Origin: Nicotiana tabacum
Taxonomy: Eukaryota > Streptophyta > Magnoliopsida > Solanales > Solanaceae
NCBI RefSeq assembly: GCF_000715075.1
Contig: NC_134095.1
Span: 57,036,419-57,100,418, forward strand
Length of the DNA: 64,000 bases
Direction: 5' to 3'
In this document: positions 43,351 through 55,490 of the stretch, one piece after another
Position numbering within the stretch: position 1 is the first letter of the stretch
How the letters are laid out: each line of letters opens with the position of its first letter
Translations under genes and position numbers: made by a program
Notes under the pieces: model-generated
What the model saw: only the letters and a program-made list of their open reading frames with translations
Databases searched by the model: none
Told to the model about the DNA's origin: nothing

Positions 43351-44219
43351 CTTCATAATTGATTGTTTTTGGAGATTTTTGAAGGAGATTGAAGAGGGAT
43401 TCAAGGGGAAACGTTTGGAGGTAAGTATTTTGGACTAAAAACTCAATTATTATGTGAATTCCACCTAGAAAAAAATCATTGAATCTAAGCCTAAAATTGA
43501 AGAGCTAGGGCTTGAAATTTGAGACCAAATATTTGGGATTTGAAGGGTCATTTGTGGATGGATTTTGATGTTTTTGATATGTATGAACTCGTGGGGAGAT
43601 AAGGAATCCGTTGATGTGAAAATTATTGAATTTCGAGATATGGGCCCGGGGGTCGGGTTTTGGAAATTTTGGGATTTGTGCCATTTATTGATTATTTTCG
43701 CTTGGGCTTCATTCCCTTAGCATATTTTGACGTCCTTGTTCTGATTTTGGTTAGATTTGACGTGTGTGGAGGCCTATTTGAGGGGCAAAGGCGTCGCAAG
43801 CTAGAAATTTAGCCGGTTCGAGGTGAGTAATGATTGTAAATGATGTTCCGAGGGTTTGAAACCCCGGATTGCACATCGTAGTGCTATATTGAGGTGAGTC
43901 ACACGCTTGATAACGAGTGTGGGGTCGTGCACTATTGGGGATTGTGACTTGGTCCATCTCAACTGATGATTTTACCGCGTATTTAACTGAAATCTACTTA
44001 TTTTCATCATTATTTGGGCTGAATGCCATATTTGGGCCTTGTGCCAACTATTTGAGCCCTTTGGGGATTTTGATTGATATTTCCTCACTATTTTGACATT
44101 ATACTTTAACTCAGTCATGTTATATTTCACTGTTTTCGTACTCAGCCATGTTTACTCTATTTTAAACAATTACATGATCTTTTAAACGATATTTTTGGGC
44201 TGAGAAACATGTTTCACTA

Positions 44220-44580
44220 CTGCCCGAGTGGCTTGTGAGGATTTTTTACTGAGTAAGGCCGAGGGCCTATGTTGTGAGGAAACAGTGATACTGATTTGAG
44301 GCCGAGGGCCTGAGATATGTACGCCACAAGGTAGCTTTATTGATATGAGGCCGAGGTCCTAGTTTGATGCCACAAGATGGCTTGTTATTGCGCTTGGGCC
44401 GTAAGGGGCCCCTCCAGGAGTCTGCACACCCCCAGTGAGTGCGGGTACCCATTTTGATGTGAGATTGAGCCCGAGGGGCTAGTATTGTTCTATGTGAATG
44501 CCCGAGGGGCTGGTACTGTTCTGAAATGTTGCATGAGGGGCGGGTTTGTTGATACTGTGCCCGAGGGGCGAACCTTTATG
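44220..44580. repeat. GCCCGAGGGGC hairpin repeats in G2
   Basis: Two sets: GGCCGAGGGCC/GGCCGAGGTCC (44260-44370) and GCCCGAGGGGC (44468-44572, four copies, one decayed). Each is a self-complementary short stem, GCCC-GAG-GGGC. Unit spacing is irregular, about 30-50 bases. Confidence 0.8.
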
Positions 44581-45203
44581 TGGTTATTTTTCTTAATTGA
44601 CTGTCAATTACCTGCTTAATCATTGAAAAGGATTTTCATGAAACTACATTTGAGATAAAGAATTTTACCTATCTTTCATTGATTTACTGATTTTACTTGG
44701 TTTTACTGCTTCATAGAATGCTTTGTGTTTTTCGTGATTTCTTACTTTCAGTCTTTATTAACATTTGTTACTCACTGAGTTGGAGTACTCACTTTACTCC
44801 CTGCACCCTTGTGTGCAGATTCAGACATTGCTGATCCTGCCAGTGCGAGTTGAGGCTCCCGGCGGACATTCTGAGTTCACGAGGTAGCTGTTTGACGTCC
44901 ACAGACCTGTGTTTCTCCCTCTTTATCATTTCTATCTCATATCAGACTTTTGTACTAGATGTAGACCTTTCAGACTTGTATAAGGTTTTATAGATGCTCA
45001 TGACTAGTGACACCCCGGTTAGGGATGTGTTGGGTTGTTTTTCCGTGTATTTATGATATTATCTACTACTCTGAATTATCTATTCATGTTTAGACTGTTT
45101 CTAAATACTAAATTGTTAATAATTGGAAAAATAAGAAGTGTCGGCTGGCCTTGTCTTCACAAGAGGCGCCATCACGACGGAGTCCGGGTTTAGGATCGTG
45201 ACA

Positions 45204-45472
45204 CTTTCAAACGTTCATATAATTAGTACAAAGGATTATTAGAAATCAAAATACTATTAATTCTTGTACACAAGGAAACAAGATTGTTAACACACCTATT
45301 AAATCAACTAATCTCCTAGACCTGAGCTAGATAGTCAATTCATTAGGTGATTGTAAGTGAATTCTAATTGGCCAGGGATCTTTACATAAATAGCCGATTG
45401 AATTTATTGTTTACTTTGCCTAGTCAGTATACATAGATTATATAATTATCAGGAACACTAATTAAAGTTAGT
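45204..45472. other. Short unique spacer
   Basis: No ORF or repeat recognised between G2 and Copia D. Confidence 0.55.
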
Positions 45473-45744
45473 TGTTAGTTAGTTAGAAAGCTAATAGATG
45501 AACCTAAATGTAAAGAAAGGAAGTTTAGGGTCATAGTGTTAGAAAGTGGAAAGGGGCACGTGTTTTCTGTTAAATAAACAGTGCCTCTCCAAAAATTAGT
45601 TGTACTGCTTCTTCTTCTTCAACAGAAGCAAAAATGCATTTGTCTTCTCCTCATTTCCTTCTTCTAGATCCTTCATAACTCTTCCCAAATTCGATTGCAT
45701 GTTGTCAATCTAAGATCATTGAGTGTAGATTCAACAAATTAACA
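45473..45744 (+). repeat. 5' LTR of Copia D
   Basis: 272 bp, TGTTAGTTAGTTAG...CAAATTAACA, directly abutting the primer site. No good TATA box was identified. Confidence 0.8.
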
Positions 45745-45757
45745 TGGTATCAGAGCC
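45745..45757 (+). other. Primer-binding site of Copia D
   Basis: TGGTATCAGAGCC, the standard initiator-Met tRNA complement of plant Copia elements, starting right at the LTR end. Confidence 0.92.
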
Positions 45758-45837
45758 TAGATTGTTATAATTGCGTAGATCGAAGTGATTGAAGTTGCAG
45801 AATTTTGAGAAATTGCAGAATTTTTTGAAGTTCAGCT

Positions 45838-46556
45838 ATGGCGAAAGATGAAATTGCACAACTACCTTACAATCACCCACTGTTTTTTCGAGATTCAGAT
45901 GGACCTGACATAGCACTGATCTCATTGAAGCTCACAGGGCCGAAAAACTATGCCCTATGGAGCAGGGCAATGAGGGTTGCACTGTTAGTGAAGAACAAGC
46001 TATGGTTTATGGACGGTACATGTGTAAAGAAATCGTACAAAGGAGAATTGGAAACACAATGGGAGAGATGTAATGCTGTTGTGGTTTCCTGGTTTAGTAG
46101 CACTGTAGCAAGTGAGTCGGTACCTAGCATCATGTATACTTCAAGTGCGAAGAAAGTATGTGATGAGTTCAAAGAGAGGTTTGACAAGGATAATTTGACT
46201 CGAATCTATCAATTTTGGACTGAGATTGCAAGCCTACAAGGAACTGAGTCAGTTACTTCATACTTCTCAAAAATGAAAGATCTGTGGGATGAGTTAGACA
46301 TTTTGGCCCCATTACCTTCTTGTAACTGTGAAGAATCGAGGCCTTATGTGGAACATCTAGTGAGGCAAAGATTGCTACAGTTTCTCATGGGACTAAATGA
46401 GAGTTACAGTCAAGTAAGGAGCAATATACTGGAGAAAAGGCCAGTATTGTCAGTTAATCAAGCATATGCAGTAGCTGTACAGGAAGAAAGTCAGAGAACA
46501 CTAGGTGTTGTGGAAATAAATAAGGAACCACTAACCATGTTAGCAGGAAGGGTTCA
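45838..46556 (+). pseudogene. gag: Copia D gag, cut by element E
   Basis: Starts MAKDEIAQLPYNHPLFF, the first ATG after the primer site. Typical plant Copia gag blocks: LKLTGPKNYALWSRAMRVAL near residues 31-50, FKERFDKDNLTRIYQFW near 110-126, FLMGLNESYSQVRSNIL near 181-197 and VNQAYAVAVQEES near 206-218. The coding sequence stays open to the insertion site. The 15 codons read after it (to 46602) come from the LTR of E. No zinc knuckle has been reached yet, so the C-terminus is missing. This is the best preserved retrotransposon frame in the window. Confidence 0.85.
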
Positions 46557-49071
46557 TGTCAAACCCCTTTTTTACAAACCTTACTTAACCCTCTTATTAT
46601 AAATAAAAATATTTCGCAAAGCTCGAAAGGGTTTTTCAATTTTGAAAGTGACAAAAGATAGTGCTCAAAAGGATTAACTCAGAGTCGCCACTTGTCATTT
46701 GATTTTAGTGTGTCAGGTCACCGTTTTTTAGAAATGATGTTTCCTTTTTAAAGACTTAGGACTCCAAAATCAAGTTCGCACCAGAGATTCGGGTAAGGGA
46801 TTTATTTGACTCGGGGACAAGGTGTGAGGCATTTTCCAAGTTCCGTAACTAGTACAGTTGCGTACATGATCAAGTTGGCTTTTTAAGATATTCAAATTGA
46901 GGTAAAAACACACAAAAAGAAAATAAACAATCAAAAGAGGCTCGAGGTCGTCCCCACCTAATAAAATAAAAAATAAATATAAAACAAGAATAAAAGTACT
47001 ACGAGTTCTGCTTTCGGCCTCCAATTACAGAATACTACGGGGCATTCCTCGGAATAAAATATATATACAAACTCTTCGGGGCATTCCCCTGATGAAACCA
47101 TAATAAAATAAAGGGGGCGACCTCTTACTTCGAAAATTCAAACAAAATCCTAAAGGTTTGTTTGCCTACCCAGGTGTGGTCGGCCTAATCATGCTACTAG
47201 CGGATTCTTAATTAAATAACAAAAATGAAAAAAAAATATGGAGACAACAAAATCATCCTAAGCCGAAGACATTTTTTATTTCTAGTTATTAGCCTTAATC
47301 AATTTGTCTATAGAATCCCAAACCCCCCGTTTTAACCTTTAAATCCTACACCCATGGCCCATTAACTCAACAACTAACATGAAGATCAGACAAATCAACA
47401 AAGAGATTTTTATACTTGGTCATCTACTAACTTGAAAAAGAAAACCAACTACTCAAATCCCAGGATTATCAGATGAGCAAAATAAACAGTGGCATGAAAA
47501 CAAGCAGTAAAATAAAGTGCGAGAGAGTAACGGACGGACCTCGACAATAAACTCCTTATAATTAACTTCCGATTGAACGCACTTACAGATGGAATACCAA
47601 TTTCGAAAATTCAAACTCGAACAAACACAGACAGCGACAAAATGAACGAACTACCGGAGATTCAGCGAGACCTTAACGGACATCTCGAGCTCCTCAGGCA
47701 GAAACTGAAACTCGATACATATTTGGAGATCTGAAGCTTTGAGCTCGCTAAATTCTTGACTCAAAATGGTAGTAAAAAATGAGTTTGGCCTCTTGGTGTT
47801 AATAGTAAGGCGCGGCTGATTTTTGGGGTTTGAGCAACGGTGGTTTACGGCTGTTTCTGGGCTGTTTCTCACTGTCCATTTCTGACCATTTCAACGGATA
47901 GAAGCCATAGCAGTCTCGTGGTGAAGCTTGACCGGAGATGGAGGCTAAGGGAGATGAGAGATTTTCAAAATGAGTGGGGCATCTGCTTCTTCAAGGTGGA
48001 GTTACAGCGGCAGGCGGGTTTGAATAGAGTTGTTGGTTGGTTTTGCGAGGGTTAAGAAGACGAGCAGCGGCTGAAGGTTTTTTTTCCGGAGAGTTTTTGG
48101 TGGTGAGGGACGGCGGCAGAAGGATAAAGTCGTGGGGGCTCGGGGTCTCTCCTTCAGATCTGTCCTCCACTCTCTTTTCTCTATCTGTGACCCTCTTCTC
48201 TAATATTTGTCCTCCCTCTCTCAATGAGGAGTGTACATATAAATAGAGTAAGAAAATGAACCTTAGAAATTGTACTTGGAGAGGAATAAAGAATTTTCTA
48301 GCAAAAACCATATGGTCCCCAATAGTTAAAAATGTCGTGTGCATTCTCTCCAACTCTCAGGTGTGTGAATTGTCTTATGCCTTTGTCACGTGAGTTTGTT
48401 GAAGCAAAAGATGGGAAGGAATCCAACTAAGATTTTGTTTGAATTTTTCTTTTTATTTTGGTGTAAATTAAAATTAAAATAAAATTCCTACCTATTAAAT
48501 AACCAAACCAACAACGTAAATACGATAAAGCTAAATTGTCTATGCTATCAAGTTGATTTAATTCGAAAAACAAAAGTTAATAACCCTTAATTGCTTAACT
48601 TCTGAAAGTATATATTTTTCATTTTCTTTCGTTCTTCTCTTCTTCTTATTTTGACTTTCTTTTAGATATAAATAGCTAGACAAAAATACTAGTTATCTAT
48701 AATAATAATAGAAAGAGGATGAAGAAATCTTAATCCTACTCCGTATTTGCTAAAGTCCTACAACTTAAAAATCACAATAAACTAAGTAAAAAAAATATAT
48801 TTTTGTAACTTTTCTTTTTATCTTTTGAAAACAAAAGTATTGAAACTATATTCGTATTTTTCAATTTCATGGAAGGTAAGATAAACTAAAAGCAACTAGA
48901 TAAAATACCTATTAGCTAAAATGAGGAAAAATATTTTTGTATTTTTCATTTTAAGAGAAAATAGAGCTAAAAGGTCAAAAATAGGCAAAGTAACAATATT
49001 AGAACTAAAAAAATATCTAAGCGCTAAAAAGTTGTAAAATTTCAGGGAGGGTCAAAAATTACATGTCTACA
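46557..49071 (-). repeat. 3' LTR of element E
   Basis: 2515 bp. On the minus strand it begins TGTAGACATGTAATTTTTG and ends GGGGTTTGACA. It includes a GC-rich part (47820-48200) with short open frames on both strands and a TA-rich box near 48230-48245. I see no host gene in it. The AGAGTCGCCACTTG and CACCAGAGATTCGGGTAAGG phrases near 46682-46800 are ones I associate with a widespread Solanaceae LTR family. Confidence 0.8.
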
Positions 49072-49186
49072 GCTGCCCCTCTTTGACTGGAAATACGAAG
49101 AGTTTTCAGACAAAGAACGACAAGATAGATTTTTTGACCCGACCCTTATTTAGAGAGACCAAAAACTAAGAGAAAAGAAGAGAATG

Positions 49187-49255
49187 TGACCGAGCCCTGG
49201 TATCTGAGCTGCCTACATATCCTTGGCAATAAAGGAATCAGGGCACGTGTAGTTT
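49187..49255 (-). repeat. Dispersed module 1 (TGCCTACGTATC type)
   Basis: GACCGAGCCCTGG, GCTGCCTACATATCC, GGAATCAGGGCACGTGTAGTT in order. One of four copies of the same layout in element E. A polypyrimidine tract follows at 49609-49650. Confidence 0.75.
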
Positions 49256-49966
49256 AGAAGTGAATGAAGTGATGGAGTATACTGAGGTGGAGAACCGATT
49301 GAGGTGCCATTGAGGTTCCGGTCCGCGGTTCCTGCCATTACATCAAATCAAAATCTAAAAGAACTAAGCAAGCCTATCAGTTATGAGTTACAAGATTCCT
49401 ATCTATAAGTCTACTGAATCTTGATCTTGAGTCTTGAATGGTTCTTCATGTAGACTTTTGATTTTAACCTTGATGCTAGCTAGTTGCAGGTGCTAATTCA
49501 TTCTTCCACGACTTTATCGGATCAAGACCGGACATGTAGTGCGCGTAACTTCAGTCATGTCTTGAGCAATCCACATTTTGTCTCTACTTTTGCATTTTGG
49601 ATTCACTTCCTCTTTTTTTTTTCTTTTTCTTTTTCTTTTTTCTTTTTTTCATTCTGGATCGAGACTACTTCTATTGGCCATCCCAGACTAATGACTCGCA
49701 TTTTTATCGCGAGCTTCTGCTACTTCTAACTTGAATTGAATTCTGAAATGACTTCCCTCGTTCTCCAGGTGGGCGCCTGCTACTGACTTGAAGCTTGAAG
49801 TGATTCCGAAATGAATTCTCTTTTTCTCCAGGCGGGTGCCTGCAATCAAAACAACAAAACAAACAAAATTTTCTGCCCCAATTTGCACTAGGAAGATTTG
49901 TGAGTTGTTAGCAAAACTGTAAACCACTTATGTTATCAATGTAATGATGAGAGTAAACTCAAGACT

Positions 49967-50975
49967 CGACTAGAATGAGCATCTCCTGTGAGTAAAACCA
50001 AGAATGTTTGACTAGCAAGTGCTTCTGCTAAGAGTAAAACCCGAATGATCCAAATTAGGAAGTGCGTCTCCTAGGGGTGAAATCTCAATTTAAGAAGTGC
50101 GTCTCCTAAAAGTATATCATGAAAGACCCAGACTAGGAAGTGCGTCTCCTAGGGGTGAACTTAAATGACTCAAACTAGGAAGTGCGTCTCCTAGGGGATG
50201 AACTTAAATGACTCTAACTAGGAAGTGCGTCTCCTAGAGGTAAACTCTCAATTTAGGAAGTGTGTCTCCTAAAACAAAAATATAACCTCCAAGACCCATA
50301 TTAGGAAGTGTGTATCCTATGGGTAAAATCTCAATTTAGGAAGTGCATCTCCTAAAACAAAATATAACCTCGAAAGATCCAGACTAGGAAGTGCGTCTCC
50401 TAGGGGTGAAACTTCAATGACTAAAACTAGAAAGTGTGTCTCCTAGGAATGAATTCTCAATTTAGGAAGTGTGTCTCCTAAAGGTATATCCTGAAAGACC
50501 CATACTAGGAAGTGCGTCTCCTAGGGGTGGAACTTCAATAACTAAACTAAGAAATGCGTCTCCTAGGAATGAACTTAAATGACCAAAGCTAGGAAGTGCA
50601 TCTCCTAGGGTAAAATCTCAATTTAGGAAGTGTGTCTCCTAAAACCAGAATATAACTTGAAAAACCCAGACTAGGAAGTGCGTCTCCTAGAGGTGAAACT
50701 TTAATGACTCAAACTAGGAAGTGCATCTCCTAGGGATGAACTTAAATGACTCCAACTAGGAAGTGCGTCTCCTAGAGGTAAACTCTCAATTTAGGAAGTG
50801 TGTCTCCGAAACAAAAATATAACCCATCTCCTAGGGGTGAAACTTCAATGACTAAAACTAGGAAGTACGTCTCCTAGGAATAAACTTAAATGACCCAAAA
50901 CTAGGAAGTGTGTCTCCTAAAACAAAATATAACTTGAAAGGCCCAGACTAGGAAGTGCTTCTCCTAGGGGTGATG
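49967..50975. repeat. Tandem hairpin array, about 25 units, in the 3' untranslated region of E
   Basis: Each unit holds CTAGGA-AGTGCGTC-TCCTAG or TTAGGA-AGTGTGTC-TCCTAA followed by a 20-30 base A-rich linker of two alternating kinds (CTTAAATGACTCAAA or AACAAAATATAACC-GAAAGACCCAGA). The arms pair around an 8-base loop. One diverged unit at about 50020 reads TAGCA-AGTGCTTC-TGCTA, again fully paired. Regular spacing of 40-54 bases. It is not coding. Confidence 0.93.
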
Positions 50976-51728
50976 TGTGATCTTCTCAATATCCTTTGCA
51001 CAAGCAGAATTGGGGCATTACACCTAAAAACTTCAAGCTTTGTTATGAACATAGCCTTCATCCTGTTTCAGACAAAGAAAACTTGTGAGTTTAAAACACG
51101 GTGGTTAATTAGTTTGTGGCCTTGACCTTGAAGGCGGCTGCTTCTGCACTTACCAAGATAACTTTGATTTCAACTTGGAAGACCTTGCCTGTTATCGACT
51201 ACCCATTTTCTTTCAACCCTTATCACAAAAAATACCTCCGCTCCATTCGATCCCAATATCCTCTATCTGTAGTATTTTGCTCATGAATTGACATTTACCG
51301 AACCCTTGCATTTCATATGAATCCCAAAGCATGTTGATTGTTACCAACTCAATACACATTCCATTTTTCCCTGATTTATGCCACTTTGATGTGCTAGCCA
51401 AATTCGTTTTGTGCAATTGGAAAGTTGATAGCAAATTTTGAAGTCATTTCTCACTTGTTCTGACCAAACAGACTCAAGAAGGGACTCAAGCAAAACAAGA
51501 GGAACAAAATAAGGGACAAGGGAAAGAGATGATACCTAACAAGAAAAATACAAAGTAGAAACTTATCAGATGTGGATACCAACTCTAATGACCATGACGT
51601 GCACCTTTGGATTAAGTGGCCTAATCTCTCAAGCAAGTCTAATATTCAACTCTTGTTGTACCTCTTCTCTATGAAACTGGGCTTCAGCGCTTTAATTGTC
51701 CCATCTGATCCACAATGCTCAGTCGACT

Positions 51729-51857
51729 TGTAGTGCCCTGAAGGTTTTCACCATCAAGCCTCTCTCATTTTATTCTTTTCTCAACTCATTGTTGCCTTAC
51801 GGTGCCCATAAGGGTTTTCACCGATAAGACTCTCTCATTTTATTATTTTCTCTCTTT
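51729..51857. repeat. Two-copy tandem repeat of about 68 bp
   Basis: GAAGGTTTTCACCATCAAG-CTCTCTCATTTTATTCTTT and GGGTTTTCACCGATAAGACTCTCTCATTTTATTATTT, each preceded by a GTGCCC block. Inside E; no function apparent. Confidence 0.8.
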
Positions 51858-52186
51858 GTGTTAAGAACAAAGGTATTACCCGTGATATAGGAAGATCATA
51901 CTTTTGCCACGCACTTGATTTGACATCCTCAAAGATTGGCCGGAAGGTCTTTCTTTGGACCGTAATGTAGGCTTTTGGACACGGTTGGAAAGAAATGGTG
52001 GCATGAAGGCTCAAAATAATTTAAGATGAAAGGGTTCAAAATTACAACTTTTGGAATCAGATCTTTTGTCAAAATTAAAACCTCTGCCCCAGTTTCTTGG
52101 AGTTTGGAGAATTTTTATTTCTTGGGATTTCTAAGACAAAGTGCCTAACTCTTGACTTCGGGGGATTATGCAATACTTTATTTGGT

Positions 52187-52250
52187 GTGACCGAACCTTA
52201 ATGCTGCCTACGTATCTTGTGGTGACAAGAATCAGGTCGAACGTAGTTCA
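52187..52250 (-). repeat. Dispersed module 2 (TGCCTACGTATC type)
   Basis: GACCGAACCTTA, GCTGCCTACGTATC, AAGAATCAGGTCGAACGTAGTTC. It is immediately followed by a 100-base polypyrimidine tract at 52267-52370 (polypurine in the element's transcript). Confidence 0.8.
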
Positions 52251-52266
52251 AACACGAAGTTGGATT

Positions 52267-52370
52267 TTCTTTTTCTTTTTCTCCTTTTTCTTCTTTTTCT
52301 CTTTTCTTTTTATTTTCTTCTTTTTCTCCTTCCCTTTTTTTTCTTTTTTTCCTTTTTCTTTTTCTTTTCT
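52267..52370. repeat. Long polypyrimidine tract
   Basis: About 100 bases of T and C with only a single A in the middle. On the minus strand it is a polypurine run, but no LTR starts next to it, so it is not the functional 3' polypurine tract. Confidence 0.9.
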
Positions 52371-53484
52371 AGTTTCTAACTCTATTTTTTATTCCAAAAG
52401 AAGGGTACGAAAGAAAATAATTTAAGGATCAAAAGGGGTAGCAAAAGATAAAAGTGTTTAGGTAGCAGAATAAAATGTCTTCGCCATACCAAACTTTAAA
52501 AATGCCAAGTACAAACATGTAATTGAAGATAAATAAAGAAATCAAACATAGTATCTATTGATGGCATCAACACAAACAAAAAGTCCCAATGGGAAATACC
52601 TTTGTCTCAATGAATGACCCTGGCCAGTTCGAAGCAGACTTGACTCAACTTTATCTTGATGTGGAAGAATGCATTTTCAGCACCGACTGATTTACCTCAA
52701 ACTGCTTGAGAGACATCTTCTTGTTGTATGCTCTTATCGACCTCTTGATTTCCCAGACTTACTGCCTTAGCTTCACACAATTCAAGCTTCATATTATCTC
52801 AGAATGTGTGAATCATTATTTGTTTCCTCAAATGCCTCTTTTTATCATGTTCAAAACGGTGTACTGCTTCATGATTAAACTAACTTTGAAGACCAGACTG
52901 AGAATTATATGTGCATGTCATGTCACTAGAGTCAGCATAAAAAGAACTATAAAAGGAAAAGTGACCTAAAAACTGACTAGAACTAATAGAAAATAGGAGA
53001 TTGCATTAGATAGATGGTGAAAAGGGTTCGAACAAAGTAAGCAAAATAGACATGGGTTACAACCCTGGAACAATCCTAGATAACGCTAGATGAGTTACTA
53101 CCACTAAACAAACTAGGAAAAATAAAAAGCAGAAGGGTTTGAGCCACAAGACAATGTCCAGATTACAACCCTGAAATGACCCAAAAACAAAAATGACAAC
53201 AAAATAAACCACTAAAACTCCTCCCTGGCTAGCCAAGAAAGGAGTATCTTTCCAATTACCAAGATATAAATCTTAGCCACTAGGTTGCACATCAAAATTA
53301 CTAGGACCTTCACCAATTTCCATCACGTTGAACTTAACAAATAGCTTTTGGGTCCCTTTTGCCAACTCGTCCTTAAGATCAACCTCTGGAACCGAAATTG
53401 ATAGTGCTAAAAACTTTGCGGTAAGTCATCCTCCAAGGGATTCTAAAGAGTTCTCATATTCCTTTTTCACGCAAATCATGTCCA

Positions 53485-54988
53485 TCATATGCGTTTCATT
53501 ATGAACAGGCGATGGACTTTGGCTAGTATATGTTGCATTTGGATTTTGCACGGTAATGTCACCTGCACAATAAGCTTCTGGACTGCCCTTTTCAGATTCC
53601 GACACTTTTTTATGTCGTGCCCCGAGGCATTAGAGCAATATGCGCACCTTTGAGAAAAATCAAAACTCTTTGGAAAGTGTTTCAGAATTTTTATCTGAAT
53701 CGGCTTTAACATGTCCAATTGCCTCAGCCGTTGGAATAGACTAGCATATGATTCTCCAATAGGAGTGAAAGACTTTTCTCTTTGCTGCTGCCTTCTCATT
53801 TTGTACTCTAGCCTTGGTTAGAACCTCTTTCAGGTTGGAGGTTAATATGCTTGTAGAGGTGGGTAAGACATTTGTGGAGGTGGTGCAAGCCGTTGTGGGT
53901 TTCGTGGGTATGGAGCATATAGCGGTGCATTGTGGATAGAGTACTGGGGAGGTGAGGTATGACTTTGGGGATTTTGTGGAGGAAAGTAGCATTGGGGAGG
54001 ATTATTTGGAGTATGAGGATATTCATGGGGTCCGTATTGAGGTTGAAAGCATTTAGCAGAAATTCCCACTGGATCCTGTCGTTGGCTGGGCTCGACAACA
54101 TCTTTTCTATCAATCGGAGGACTGATCCCAACAACTTGTTCGTTCCATATGAACCAAAACTCCGTAAAGCCTTCCTTGGGTTTCTTTTTCCATCTGAGAT
54201 AGGGAGGAGCGGTCTGGGATAATATCTATATTGTACTGATAGTGCCGAACAAAATCTTGAGCCATGTCACCCCACACATGCCACTTAGCGTCTTGGCGGG
54301 TGTACCACTCCAGAGCTGCCCTAGTCAGACTTAGACTGAAATACACCATCAATACTTCATTTTCCCCGCAAACACTTCTCATTTCACTGCAATAACCCCT
54401 CAGATGGGCTACTGGATCTCCACGCCCATCATATAAATTAAGCTTTGGCATTTTAGACCCTTTCAACTTTCTGGATATCTCATCTTGCTCCACTATCTTA
54501 GCAGGCTTTGCAGTCTCACCGGGAGGCTCAAAATGAGGAGCGTAAGAGTATGGACCCGAGACCTTGAAAATTGATTCTGGAGCATAGTGTTGGACATCTG
54601 GAGCTTGGAATGCGGGCTCACTAGAGGATCGGTGGAGGGTAGCTTGTGGAGGGGGTACAAAAATAGGAGCAGTTGTTTTGGCTGGTGGAGCATGGAACGT
54701 TTGGGAGGAAGTGCCACGGTAGTTGGGGTAAGGGGTGAAGCCTGGTGCATGTTGAGGGAGAAGATCAGCGGTAGTGGGAATCTGGGCTTGTGATAGTGGT
54801 GGGATAGTTGCAGGGTTTTCAGTGTAGTTAGTGGGGAATGAAGGTGGAGGATGCCCTCTGATCCAAGACTGATACATTTCTGCCATCTGCTATTTCAACC
54901 TTTGGACCTCCTCTTTCAATTCAGACTCTGACTCCACAAACTCCCTCTATGGGTCAACAACTCCTGTGTCCAAATATTTGATAGCCAT
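53485..54988 (-). pseudogene. gag: Element E gag
   Basis: ATG at 54988 is in frame with the long piece 54886-54110; two stops lie between, one (RLK then TAG then QMAEM) at a Gln-like position. Order: coiled N-terminus (ESESELKEEVQRLK), a Pro-rich region (about residues 45-120), then the gag core MPKLNLYDGRGDPVAHLRGY, VYFSLSLTRAALEWYTRQD, DMAQDFVRHYQYNID. After a frameshift near 54110 the sequence passes a Pro/Tyr-rich stretch to GESYASLFQRLRQLDML and a knuckle CAYCSNASGHDIKKC with CX2CX5HX4C spacing (53640-53590). Traces of a pro-like segment follow to about 53300. No catalytic domain follows. Confidence 0.82.
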
Positions 54989-55420
54989 GGTTACCTTGCT
55001 CTTTGACCTTGTATTGTGTGGATGAACTGCCAAAGTGCCACAAACTAACCACCCTCTATTATGATAACAATGAAAGAAACAAAGAGGAGCAAAACAAAGC
55101 CAACATTTTAGTGTTAGGACATTTATCAGATAGAAATATCACATTGCGTGCAATGGCCCTAGCAACAATTAACGGTTCTAGAATGACTTCGAGGGTCACA
55201 AGGTCATTTGACATCATCCCAATTTTGTTCATTTCAATCTTCTCTTTTCTTTCTTTTCTAGCACTTTATGGCTTGCTCATTTTCCTTCCTCTCTTTTCTT
55301 TCTAATTATCGCTTTTTTCTTGCATCCGGCAGTTTCCTCTCATTTTCACATCCCACCACTTCATTCTCTTTTTCTCTTTTTCTTTTTCTGTTTTTTTTTT
55401 GTTTTATTTTTAAATGATGA

Positions 55421-55490
55421 CTCGATCGAACCCTATGTAGGTTGCCTATGTATCATGTCCCTCATGAATCAGATCTAGCGTAGTTCTGGA
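55421..55490 (-). repeat. Dispersed module 3 (TGCCTACGTATC type)
   Basis: GATCGAACCCTATGTAGG, TTGCCTATGTATCATG, GAATCAGATCTAGCGTAGTTC. A polypyrimidine tract precedes it. Confidence 0.8.

Larger units (their letters stand above)
42410..45203 (+). mobile_element. Solo or truncated LTR of a second Tekay-like family (G2)
   Basis: The right end GGATCGTGACA at 45203 matches the LTR terminus of G1 (GGTCGTGACA), so G2 reads on +. The interior holds the GCGTTCGCGAAG array (43020-43350) and GCCCGAGGGGC repeats (44220-44580). No coding domain flanks it on either side and no target duplication pairs with CTTTC after the right end, so it is a solo LTR with a damaged left end or a truncated piece. The left limit, near TGATATCAGGTTGGTCGG, is approximate. 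Confidence 0.65.
45473..46556 (+). mobile_element. Copia element D, 5' part only
   Basis: 5' LTR 45473-45744, primer site TGGTATCAGAGCC at 45745-45757, leader, and gag from 45838 up to the insertion point of element E at 46556. The LTR has TGTTA/TAACA inverted ends. Everything after gag residue ~239 is displaced by E and should lie beyond the right edge of the window. Confidence 0.85.

Noticed and set aside
47651..48353. Possible host gene in the GC-rich stretch with frames on both strands
   Set aside because: It lies inside the LTR of element E, has no family-like content, and neither strand gives a consistent gene model.
49967..50975. CRISPR-like look: regular short palindromic repeats with spacers
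   Set aside because: Repeats are imperfect, linkers are of two repeated kinds rather than unique spacers, there are no cas genes, and the array lies in a plant gypsy element.
52168..52425. 85-codon frame rich in Phe and Ser
   Set aside because: It is translation of a polypyrimidine tract and has no credible protein character.
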